Positions 1-5,276 of a stretch of DNA of 6,421 bases are shown here, one piece after another. The first letter of the stretch is position 1, and the number at the start of each line of letters is the position of its first letter. Made by a program: the position numbers and the translations under genes. This DNA comes from an uncultured Lachnospiraceae bacterium. GTDB lineage: Bacteria > Bacillota > Clostridia > Lachnospirales > Lachnospiraceae. The stretch covers positions 1-6,421 of the forward strand of contig CAKRNI010000143.1 in the NCBI GenBank assembly GCA_934370915.1, written 5' to 3'. Under the pieces are notes generated by a model, which made no database searches, was not told the DNA's origin, and was given only the letters and a program-made list of their open reading frames with translations.

Positions 1-27
1 TATTTTTTTAACAATTTCTTCCATTTT

Positions 28-43
28 TGTTGTATATACAACA
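28..43. promoter_or_regulatory. 16-bp perfect palindrome, candidate operator of the lactate dehydrogenase promoter
   Basis: TGTTGTATATACAACA is its own reverse complement. It lies just upstream of the predicted -10 element, centred about 41 bases before the likely transcription start, where a regulator would meet RNA polymerase. The core TTGTATATACAA resembles operators of GntR-type repressors. It lacks the longer spaced half-sites of the redox repressor Rex, which often controls fermentative lactate dehydrogenase genes. No candidate regulator is adjacent, so the binding protein is unknown. An AT-rich palindrome this size is unlikely but not impossible by chance. Confidence 0.45.
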
Positions 44-70
44 TACATTTTATTTTGGTTATGCTATACT
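42..70 (+). promoter_or_regulatory. Candidate sigma-A promoter for L-lactate dehydrogenase
   Basis: An extended -10 element, TGC followed by TATACT (62-70), lies in AT-rich DNA. The -35 hexamer at the ideal 17-base spacing, CATACA (42-47), matches the consensus at only three positions, so the extended -10 or an activator would have to compensate. Transcription would start near 77, ahead of the inserted element at 94-225, giving a leader of about 190 nt. Without the insertion and its duplicated target the leader would be only about 48 nt. No better promoter is visible between the insertion and the gene. Confidence 0.5.
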
Positions 71-85
71 AAGCCCATCGCATAA

Positions 86-93
86 CAAACCAA
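86..93 (+). repeat. Left copy of 8-bp target site duplication
   Basis: CAAACCAA directly abuts the outer end of the left terminal inverted repeat of the 94-225 element and recurs exactly at 226-233. Confidence 0.8.
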
Positions 94-225
94 GTAACTG
101 TTCAGTGCCTCACAGTTACATGCAAAAATCCATTCCAAATCGGCTTCGCCGATGGGATTTTTGCCTTCAAGCCTGTGTTTTATTACGGTCAGCGCAGCGA
201 GTGCGCAGACCTACTGAACAGTTAC
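94..225. mobile_element. 132-bp miniature inverted-repeat element, IS66-like ends, non-autonomous
   Basis: The ends are perfect 13-bp inverted repeats: GTAACTGTTCAGT (94-106) and its complement (213-225). Both ends are flanked directly by the same 8-bp sequence (86-93 and 226-233), the signature of transposition. Ends beginning GTAA together with an 8-bp duplication are typical of IS66-family elements, so an IS66-type transposase elsewhere in the genome is the likely mobiliser (inference from family knowledge). The interior has no credible gene but is highly structured: a 10-bp stem 122-131/155-164 enclosing a 6-bp stem with triloop (139-153), and a stem 187-196/202-211 with one A-A mismatch. 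The element sits between the promoter and the ribosome binding site of the lactate dehydrogenase gene, so it should be transcribed as part of its leader. The perfect ends and duplication suggest a fairly recent insertion. Confidence 0.8.
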
Positions 226-233
226 CAAACCAA
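226..233 (+). repeat. Right copy of 8-bp target site duplication
   Basis: CAAACCAA directly follows the right terminal inverted repeat of the 94-225 element and is identical to 86-93. Removing 94-233 restores one uninterrupted target site. Confidence 0.8.
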
Positions 234-264
234 CACCATTTTGCAAATACAGGAGGTACCCCAT

Positions 265-1233
265 ATGACTCAGACCATCAATCCAAGAAAAGCAGCGATC
301 ATCGGCTGCGGTTTCGTTGGCTCCGCCACTGCCTTCACTCTTATGCAGAGCCGCCTTTTCTCCGAGCTCGTCCTTTTAGACGCCAACGAAGCGAAAGCCG
401 ACGGCGAGGCAAAGGATATCGCCCACGGGATCCCCTTCGCCGGTCAGATGAAGATCTATGCCGGAACCTACGATGACATCGCCGACTCCGCCATCATTAT
501 CATCACCGCCGGCGCCAATCAGAAACCCGGCGAAACAAGATTGGATCTCGTCCATAAAAACGTAGCCATCTATAAAAGCATCATTCCGGAGATCTCCAAA
601 CGGGACTTTCAGGGCATTCTCCTCATCGTCTCCAACCCGGTAGACATCCTGACCTACACGGCCCTGAAGCTCTCCGGCTTCCCGGAAAACCGTGTCATCG
701 GTTCCGGCACGGTCTTAGACACTGCCCGCTTAAAATATGCTTTAAGTGAACATTTGGGTGTCGACAGCCGCAGCGTCCACTCCTTCATCATCGGTGAACA
801 TGGCGACAGCGAGATCGCCGCGTGGAGCAGCACCAACGTGTCCGGAATCCCGCTAAACACCTTCTGTGAGATGCGCGGTCACTATAACCATGATGCAGCC
901 ATGGACCGCATCGCCGAAGAGGTAAAAAACAGCGCCTACGACATTATCTCCAAAAAACAGGCCACCTACTACGGGATCGCCATGAGCGTCAAACGGATCT
1001 GTGAGTGCATCATCCGCAACGAACGCTCCATTCTCCCGATCTCCTCCATGATGCATGGAGAATACGGGATCAGTGGCATCTCCCTCAGCATGCCGGCGAT
1101 CGTAGGACTCAACGGGATCGAGACCCACGTTCCGATCTCACTGGACACAGATGAGGCAGAAAAACTCCGGGAATCCGCCGAAACCCTGAAAAAAATAGCT
1201 GCAGAGCTTGATCTCTCCACAGCCACCAACTAA
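265..1233 (+). CDS. ldh: L-lactate dehydrogenase
   Basis: A cytoplasmic NAD-dependent enzyme that reduces pyruvate to L-lactate and so regenerates NAD+ in fermentation. The 322-residue length is normal for the family. Visible features are the Rossmann motif GCGFVG (14-19), acidic D39 that favours NAD over NADP, the active-site loop GANQKPGETR (83-92), D152 and R155, and the catalytic histidine in GEHGDS (H179). Q86 occupies the specificity position that is glutamine in lactate and arginine in malate dehydrogenases, so malate dehydrogenase is unlikely. By family alignment H172 matches the fructose-1,6-bisphosphate-binding histidine (188 in Bacillus numbering), while K157 replaces the usual arginine 173, so allosteric control may be altered. 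The ATG is fixed by AGGAGG at 251-256, eight bases upstream. An in-frame GTG at 175 lies inside the mobile element and has no ribosome site. The gene appears monocistronic. Confidence 0.95.
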   Translation: MTQTINPRKAAIIGCGFVGSATAFTLMQSRLFSELVLLDANEAKADGEAKDIAHGIPFAGQMKIYAGTYDDIADSAIIIITAGANQKPGETRLDLVHKNVAIYKSIIPEISKRDFQGILLIVSNPVDILTYTALKLSGFPENRVIGSGTVLDTARLKYALSEHLGVDSRSVHSFIIGEHGDSEIAAWSSTNVSGIPLNTFCEMRGHYNHDAAMDRIAEEVKNSAYDIISKKQATYYGIAMSVKRICECIIRNERSILPISSMMHGEYGISGISLSMPAIVGLNGIETHVPISLDTDEAEKLRESAETLKKIAAELDLSTATN

Positions 1234-1276
1234 CCTTATATCATCAGCCGAACGCAGTAACGGCAGATTTTTAACC

Positions 1277-1315
1277 TAACAAGGGGAAACACGCTTCGCG
1301 AGTTTCCCCTTGTTA
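1277..1315 (+). other. Perfect 14-bp hairpin downstream of lactate dehydrogenase
   Basis: TAACAAGGGGAAAC (1277-1290) pairs perfectly with 1302-1315. The 11-nt loop can form an inner CGC/GCG stem around TTC. It begins 43 bases after the stop codon. No T-run follows on either strand, so alone it is not a standard intrinsic terminator. It more likely protects the 3' end of the mRNA or works with the adjoining terminator. Confidence 0.65.
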
Positions 1316-1382
1316 TCGCGACAGTCGCCAAGGTCTCGCGCAAGCGCGGACTTTGGCTCGTTGTTCGCGACATTCTTTTTTT
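1316..1382 (+). terminator. Intrinsic terminator of lactate dehydrogenase
   Basis: A second, longer hairpin adjoins the first. TCGCGACA (1316-1323) pairs with 1362-1370 around one bulged base. GCCAAGGTC (1327-1335) pairs with 1349-1357 through one G-T wobble. A CG-rich tip (1337-1341/1344-1348) closes the loop. A run of seven T follows at 1376-1382. It ends plus-strand transcription just before the convergent DUF3877-like gene. On the minus strand no T-run follows the stem, so it is not clearly bidirectional. Confidence 0.75.
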
Positions 1383-1386
1383 ACAA

Positions 1387-1917
1387 CTACTGTAATTCCG
1401 CGTAATCCTCCGGCAAAAACCGGTGGTAGATCAGATGACAGCCCTCGTCCTTAAAGCAGTAATAATACCGGTCCGGAATCCCATCCGCAAAGTAGAAGAC
1501 CCAGTCGAAATCTCCATCTTCGATCTTCTCAAACACCGGCTTTGCGGACCACTGACGGAAGAGTTCTCTGATCTTCTCAAGACTGCATCCATGCGTCCCA
1601 ACGAGATCCACCAGATCCTGAATAAATTCCCGCCCTTTCATCTGCTCATGCACATAGACACTTCCGGTCTCCGGAATCAGAAAACAGAACCGCTCTCCCT
1701 TCGCCGTCACGCGGACTTCTCCCAATGTCTCCGTCATATGCGCCCCAAAACCGTTCAGACGCACCTTCATCTCCTCCGCCGTATCCTCACTCTCAAAAAA
1801 GTGGTTCAGTGTGGACACCGGATAATAAAGCCGTATCACTTCCGGCCGGAATCCCAGCTTTGCCTGCTGCTCCTTCACCAGATCGATCAGATTCTCTTCC
1901 AGTCTGCGAAATCCCAT
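1387..1917 (-). CDS. DUF3877-like protein of unknown function
   Basis: A 176-residue, soluble-looking protein rich in charged and aromatic residues, without signal peptide or membrane segment. The N-terminal LEENLIDLVKEQQAKLGFRP and the following VIRLYYPVSTLNHF resemble, from memory, the Firmicute family DUF3877, which has no established function. The C-terminal half holds an aromatic stretch, DWVFYFADGIPDRYYYC (139-155). No catalytic motif is recognised. It starts 21 bases after the stop of the upstream aldo/keto reductase and has no promoter of its own, so the two are probably cotranscribed. The ATG follows AAGGAG at the slightly long spacing of 11 bases; a nearer ATG at 1927 is out of frame. 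The open frame, position in the operon and ribosome site make the gene credible; the family name is tentative. Confidence 0.7.
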   Translation of the reverse strand: MGFRRLEENLIDLVKEQQAKLGFRPEVIRLYYPVSTLNHFFESEDTAEEMKVRLNGFGAHMTETLGEVRVTAKGERFCFLIPETGSVYVHEQMKGREFIQDLVDLVGTHGCSLEKIRELFRQWSAKPVFEKIEDGDFDWVFYFADGIPDRYYYCFKDEGCHLIYHRFLPEDYAELQ

Positions 1918-1938
1918 CCTGTCCCATTCTCCTTCTTT

Positions 1939-3048
1939 TTACGCCTTCACATCAAATACATCCGCAACATCACAGAGCAGCTTGCGAATCTCAAGATGCT
2001 GCGGACATACCTTCTCGCACTTTCCGCACTTGATACAATCCGACGCCTTTCCGTTGTTCCGTGTATGGATCCCATAATAGACATTTGAATTTGTATTCTG
2101 GTAGATCTTCTTCGCGTTCATGCACGCAAACAGATCCGGGATCGAGATCTTCTTCGGACAGCCGTCGACACAATAGCGGCATCCGGTACACGGGATCAGA
2201 TTCTTTCCGCGGAAGATCTCACGCACCTTCTCGACCGCCTTCATCTCCCTCTCGTCAAGGGGTCTGAAGTCCTTCATGAAACTCACATTTTCCTTCATCT
2301 GCTCCAGACTGCTCATTCCAGAAAGGACCATCATGATACCCGGAAATCCCGCCGCGTAACGGATCGCGTAGGTAGCCGGACTGCCGCCGTGAAGCTCCTC
2401 AAAGACTGCCTTCGCATCATCCGGAAGATTTGCAAGACTTCCGCCGCGGACCGGTTCCATAACGATCACCTGTTTTCCATGCTTTCTGCAGATCTCATAG
2501 CATTTCCCGGCCTGAACTGCCGGATCGTCGAAGTCCGCATAGTTAAACTGGATCTGGACGACTTCGATCTGCGGATACTCCGTTAAGATCTGCTCAAGGA
2601 CCTCCGCGCGATCATGGAAAGAAATTCCAAAGTGGCGGATCTTACCCTCTTCCTTAAAGGTTAAAGCCGTCTCATACGCATGACATTCCTTAAACTTCGG
2701 ATAGTTTCCCATTCCCTGGGCATGCATCAGATAGAAATCAAAATAGTCTACACCGCAGCGCTCCAGCTGTGACTCAAAAAACGGGCGGATGTCCTCTTCC
2801 TTCCCAAAATAAGCGGCCGTCAGCTTATTTGTAAGAATGTAGCTCTCCCTCGGATAACGGCTCGTCAGGCAGTTTTTGACCGCAAGCTCACTTCTCTCAC
2901 CGATGTAGCCGTGAGCCGTATCAAAGTAGTTGAATCCCTGATCCAGAAAATAATCCACCATCTGGGAAACCTGCGCCTCATCGATCTCCTCCCCAATCAT
3001 AGGGAAACGCATACATCCGAAACCAAAATTCTTTTTAATCTTATCCAT
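1939..3048 (-). CDS. Aldo/keto reductase fused to a C-terminal 2x[4Fe-4S] ferredoxin domain
   Basis: A 369-residue cytoplasmic protein with two parts. Residues 1-280 form an aldo/keto reductase barrel with the full catalytic tetrad: D43 and Y48 in FDTAHGY, K75 in LTNKL and H109 in YLMHAQG. Residues 287-348 carry two CxxCxxCxxxCP motifs (cysteines 287, 290, 293, 297 and 338, 341, 344, 348), each expected to bind a [4Fe-4S] cluster. This fusion is known in anaerobes. The clusters suggest electron exchange between ferredoxin and the nicotinamide or substrate site, but the substrate is unknown. The chosen ATG follows AAGGAG by six bases and matches the usual barrel N-terminus. A TTG at 3111 would add 21 residues and has a weak ribosome site. 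It is first gene of the unit with the DUF3877-like gene and is transcribed divergently from the TetR gene. Confidence 0.92.
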   Translation of the reverse strand: MDKIKKNFGFGCMRFPMIGEEIDEAQVSQMVDYFLDQGFNYFDTAHGYIGERSELAVKNCLTSRYPRESYILTNKLTAAYFGKEEDIRPFFESQLERCGVDYFDFYLMHAQGMGNYPKFKECHAYETALTFKEEGKIRHFGISFHDRAEVLEQILTEYPQIEVVQIQFNYADFDDPAVQAGKCYEICRKHGKQVIVMEPVRGGSLANLPDDAKAVFEELHGGSPATYAIRYAAGFPGIMMVLSGMSSLEQMKENVSFMKDFRPLDEREMKAVEKVREIFRGKNLIPCTGCRYCVDGCPKKISIPDLFACMNAKKIYQNTNSNVYYGIHTRNNGKASDCIKCGKCEKVCPQHLEIRKLLCDVADVFDVKA

Positions 3049-3081
3049 GCTGCTCTCCTTTTCTGAATAGATCCGGCACGG

Positions 3082-3101
3082 GCGGTGAATGTCTTCACCG
3101 C
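3082..3101 (-). other. Stem-loop in the reductase mRNA leader
   Basis: GCGGTGAA (3082-3089) pairs perfectly with 3094-3101 across a 4-nt loop. On the minus-strand transcript it ends about 20 bases before the reductase ribosome binding site, so it could affect translation or stability. No ligand-binding fold is recognised. Confidence 0.4.
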
Positions 3102-3206
3102 TGCGTCCCAATCATACTCCTGCCTTTTCTCCGGCTGATCCGTCGTCCACTTTTCACGGTCCGGCAACGCCCGCCGCTGCGTTAAGTAACATCTTGTAAC
3201 TTATTT

Positions 3207-3220
3207 TGATGATAGCATAC
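3207..3220. repeat. Operator candidate copy 1, 14-bp repeat over the reductase -10 element
   Basis: TGATGATAGCATAC is repeated exactly at 3259-3272. This copy covers the -10 element of the minus-strand promoter of the reductase operon, so a bound repressor would block that promoter. The divergent TetR regulator is the obvious candidate. This copy lacks the inverted half that follows copy 2. Confidence 0.6.
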
Positions 3221-3237
3221 GCCCACTCCCTTGTCAA
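3209..3237 (-). promoter_or_regulatory. Sigma-A promoter of the reductase operon
   Basis: Read on the minus strand: TTGACA (3237-3232), a perfect -35; 17 bases; then TGC-TATCAT (-10 at 3214-3209), an extended -10. This should be strong. Transcription would start near 3202, giving a leader of about 154 nt before the reductase. The -10 lies within repeat copy 1. Confidence 0.8.
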
Positions 3238-3259
3238 GCGAATGAAAATCAATTATAAT
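3231..3259 (+). promoter_or_regulatory. Sigma-A promoter of the TetR-family regulator gene
   Basis: TTGTCA (3231-3236), 17 bases, then a perfect TATAAT (3254-3259). Its -35 shares five bases with the -35 of the divergent reductase promoter, so two polymerases should compete for the site. The start point would be near 3266, within repeat copy 2, which suggests autorepression. Confidence 0.8.
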
Positions 3260-3276
3260 GATGATAGCATACTATC
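3259..3276. repeat. Operator candidate copy 2, at the TetR gene start point
   Basis: This is the second exact copy of the 14-bp repeat (3259-3272). It extends into an inverted repeat, GATAG-CATA-CTATC (3263-3276), a form typical of TetR-family operators. It overlaps the last base of the TetR -10 and the predicted start point. The copies lie 52 bp apart, about five helical turns, so bound dimers would face the same side of the DNA. Confidence 0.6.
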
Positions 3277-3370
3277 TGCGGTCAGTTTAAACTAACTTTC
3301 AGATTTCTACCGGCCGACCGGATCCTATTGATCGCCGGGAACTACATCAGACCTTCAGGAGGTGAATTCC

Positions 3371-4045
3371 ATGACAGATTTCGTGCGAGCGCGAAGTGAA
3401 GAACAGAAACAGGCCAGAATGGCCGAGATCAAAGCCGCGGCGGACGAGCTCTTCTGCTCTGTCCCCTACCAGGAGATCACTCTCTCCACCATTGCCGGAA
3501 AGCTGTCCTGGACGCGGGCAAACCTTTATAAATATGTAACGACGAAGGAAGAGATCTATCTTGAGATCTGCTCCGATAAAATGCAGTCCTATTTTGACGA
3601 TCTGTTCGCAGCATTTCCCAATGAGAAACCATTTACCCCGGATCAATGGGCTGCTGCCTGGGCAGATGTCCTGAACGCGCACCGTGACTATCTCCGCTAC
3701 AGCGATATCCTCTGTACGATCATCGAGGTCCATGTCACTGCATGCCGCCTTGCCAGCTTCAAAACAAGCTACCATGCACGCCGTGATGCCTTTGTCAGGC
3801 TCATGGAAGTCCGTCTCGGCCTTAGCTCCCATGATGCCAGTGAAGTCTTCCTCTCCGTCCTGTACCATGCTGCCGGCCTATGTGGAAGCTGCCACTCCAA
3901 TCCGGTTATGCTGGAGGCTATGAAAATAGCCGGAATCCCATATAAAAAACGTGATTTCCGGCTCAACATGTATGAATTTATCCGAATGAACCTCTGGTTC
4001 TATCTCTCCGGTCCTGCCGGAGAAAATTCCTGCATCATACCGTAA
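3371..4045 (+). CDS. TetR/AcrR-family transcriptional regulator
   Basis: A 224-residue cytoplasmic DNA-binding protein, a normal length for the family. The helix-turn-helix lies at about 36-55 (ITLSTIAGKLSWTRANLYKY), followed by the usual KEEIYLEI segment. The rest should form the helical ligand-binding and dimerisation domain, where three cysteines lie close together (C110 region and the CGSC segment near 177), possibly redox- or metal-sensitive (speculative). The start is set by AGGAGG at 3357-3362, eight bases before the ATG; an in-frame GTG at 3362 overlaps that ribosome site and is rejected. Its divergent arrangement with the reductase operon, and a 14-bp repeat at each promoter, suggest that it represses itself and the reductase. 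The inducing ligand is unknown. Its last 11 bases overlap the convergent permease gene. Confidence 0.9.
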   Translation: MTDFVRARSEEQKQARMAEIKAAADELFCSVPYQEITLSTIAGKLSWTRANLYKYVTTKEEIYLEICSDKMQSYFDDLFAAFPNEKPFTPDQWAAAWADVLNAHRDYLRYSDILCTIIEVHVTACRLASFKTSYHARRDAFVRLMEVRLGLSSHDASEVFLSVLYHAAGLCGSCHSNPVMLEAMKIAGIPYKKRDFRLNMYEFIRMNLWFYLSGPAGENSCIIP

Positions 4046-4949
4046 GAATATAGCACCAGACCGGAAGTGTGATCAGTGAGACGACCGTCGAAAAGACAAC
4101 GATCTTCGTTGCAAGGCGGTCGTCTTTTCCATATTTGACCGCGAGAACAACGCTCGTGCTCGCTGCCGGCATCGCGGACAGGATCACACAGACCGCTGTG
4201 ATCAGCTGATCAATGTGAAACAGGCGGCAGCCTGCCAGAACGATGACAGGAATCAGGAACAGCCTGATAAACGTGTAGTAATAAACTTCTCTCGTGAACA
4301 CCTCTTTAAACGGGATTTCCGCGAGCGTACACCCGATCAGAAGCATCGCGCAGAACGTGTTCGCCCCGGCGACCGTCCGGACTGTCTGGTTTACAAATCC
4401 GGGAAGCTGGAACTGGGATACCAGAAGTACCATGCCGGTAAAGATTCCGATGATACATGGATGTGTCACAACCTTCTTTAAAAGCTCTTTCTTCGTCGGC
4501 GCCTCCGTAAAATAAGTGAGCCCCACCGACCACATGAAGATTCTCGTTGGAATCGTGTAGACCGCCGCATACATGATTCCCAGATCTCCGAAGATTCCCT
4601 CAGCGATGGCGTTTCCGAGGATACCGGCATTTGAGACGATCGTCGCGTACTGCAAAACCTTTTTGCTCTCCTCGCTCCAGCCCGGATACAGCACACGGCT
4701 TAAAAGATTCGAAAAGATCTGGATCAGAAACGAGATCACGATCACTTCCAGCGTCAGCTTCAGAATATTCATACTGAACTCCATCTGGAACGATTTCACA
4801 ATGCTCGCGGGAAGCGTCACATTCATCACGAGACTGCTGAGCAGAGCCTTCCCGCTCTTATCGATCATCCCGCTCTTCCTGAGATACCATCCCAGCGCAA
4901 GGATGCAGAACATCATGCCCTGCATATTAAACAAACTTGTAAAATCCAT
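4035..4949 (-). CDS. AEC (auxin efflux carrier) family permease
   Basis: A 304-residue integral inner-membrane protein with about ten predicted helices (near 5-22, 38-55, 63-88, 101-120, 126-147, 164-182, 194-212, 222-240, 249-270, 282-303), the usual AEC length and topology. Family-like signatures are SNAGILGNAI (106-115) before the half-way point and MPAASTSVVLAVKYGKD (260-276) near the end. Bacterial members include malonate, malate and other organic-acid carriers, and many are uncharacterised, so the substrate cannot be given. The ATG is chosen because AAGGAG lies six bases upstream; a GTG one codon earlier would be only three bases away. It has its own promoter (4979-5008) and converges on the TetR gene with an 11-bp overlap. 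A role in the TetR-reductase module is possible but not shown. Confidence 0.88.
   Translation of the reverse strand: MDFTSLFNMQGMMFCILALGWYLRKSGMIDKSGKALLSSLVMNVTLPASIVKSFQMEFSMNILKLTLEVIVISFLIQIFSNLLSRVLYPGWSEESKKVLQYATIVSNAGILGNAIAEGIFGDLGIMYAAVYTIPTRIFMWSVGLTYFTEAPTKKELLKKVVTHPCIIGIFTGMVLLVSQFQLPGFVNQTVRTVAGANTFCAMLLIGCTLAEIPFKEVFTREVYYYTFIRLFLIPVIVLAGCRLFHIDQLITAVCVILSAMPAASTSVVLAVKYGKDDRLATKIVVFSTVVSLITLPVWCYILTV
4079..4128 (+). terminator. Candidate TetR gene terminator inside the opposing permease gene
   Basis: AGACGACCG (4079-4087) pairs perfectly with 4117-4125. The 29-nt interior folds into a second 6-bp stem with triloop (4097-4111). TTTT at 4125-4128 ends the structure. It starts 33 bases after the TetR stop codon and is the only hairpin-plus-T-run there. 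Since it lies within the permease 3' coding region, the same bases also encode protein. The T-run is short, so termination may be partial. Confidence 0.45.
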
Positions 4950-4978
4950 CACGTACTCCTTTATTACAGACTGACGTT

Positions 4979-5008
4979 ATTGTACTGCTCCAAATCGAAT
5001 CTTGTCAA
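4979..5008 (-). promoter_or_regulatory. Sigma-A promoter of the AEC permease
   Basis: Read on the minus strand: a perfect TTGACA (5008-5003), 18 bases, then TACAAT (4984-4979). The start would be near 4972, giving a short leader of about 23 nt that contains the AAGGAG ribosome site. Confidence 0.7.
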
Positions 5009-5276
5009 TTTAAATTCTTTTCCATCCATAAACTCGTGATGCCCAGCAAAACCCGAATCATTCCGCCCATGCCAGTTTCCAGCATCGATTAGCATCTTTA
5101 CCACAATGTCAAGTGTTCAAGTCGAACGTCCGTGAGACTTGACGGGTGATTTTTGCCATGGCTCAACACTGAAAAGAGGTGTGGGGCTTCTCGACTGAGA
5201 TAAATCATATTGTACATTTACTCATGTTGTGATAACATCAGCTCATAGATCTTGAATAAATTGAGGTATTATCAAA
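5009..5276. other. Long non-coding spacer with one stem-loop
   Basis: No credible gene is seen here. The clearest structure is GTCAAGT (5108-5114) pairing with 5137-5143. It encloses a 4-bp GTTC/GAAC stem (5115-5127), and five T follow at 5150-5154 after a 6-base gap, so it looks like a decayed terminator or repeat rather than a clean one. A weak promoter candidate for the small gene at 5277 is TTGTAC (5210-5215) with TAACAT (5233-5238). Composition becomes markedly more AT-rich beyond about 5200. Confidence 0.4.

Noticed and set aside
8..43. Rex-type redox operator upstream of ldh
   Set aside because: A TTAACAA half-site occurs at 8-14, but no partner half-site is found at proper spacing, and the 28-43 palindrome is too short and has the wrong core.
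94..225. T-box or other known riboswitch in the ldh leader
   Set aside because: The abutting 8-bp duplication shows a transposon-like insertion, and no T-box motif or recognised ligand core was seen.
175..264. Upstream GTG start for lactate dehydrogenase
   Set aside because: It lies inside the inserted element without a ribosome site; the ATG at 265 has AGGAGG at ideal distance and the usual family N-terminus.
27..476. 149-residue plus-strand open frame over the ldh promoter and 5' end
   Set aside because: It overlaps the mobile element and ldh in another frame, has no ribosome site, and its protein resembles nothing.
1423..2088. 221-residue plus-strand frame antisense to the DUF3877-like and reductase genes
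   Set aside because: It is a shadow of two well-supported minus-strand genes and has no ribosome site or recognisable domains.
3049..3111. TTG start at 3111 extending the reductase by 21 residues
   Set aside because: AGGAG lies nearby, but the ATG at 3048 has a stronger site and starts the barrel as expected; the added residues look non-conserved.
3049..3202. Short leader peptides in the reductase leader
   Set aside because: Frames of 6 and 12 codons exist on the minus strand, but neither has a properly spaced ribosome site or a telling run of one amino acid.
3347..3868. 173-residue minus-strand frame antisense to the TetR gene
   Set aside because: It is a shadow frame; the plus strand encodes a clear TetR protein with a strong ribosome site.
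4005..4023. 7-bp hairpin TCTCCGG/CCGGAGA as terminator of the TetR or permease gene
   Set aside because: It lies inside the TetR coding region and no T-run follows on either strand.
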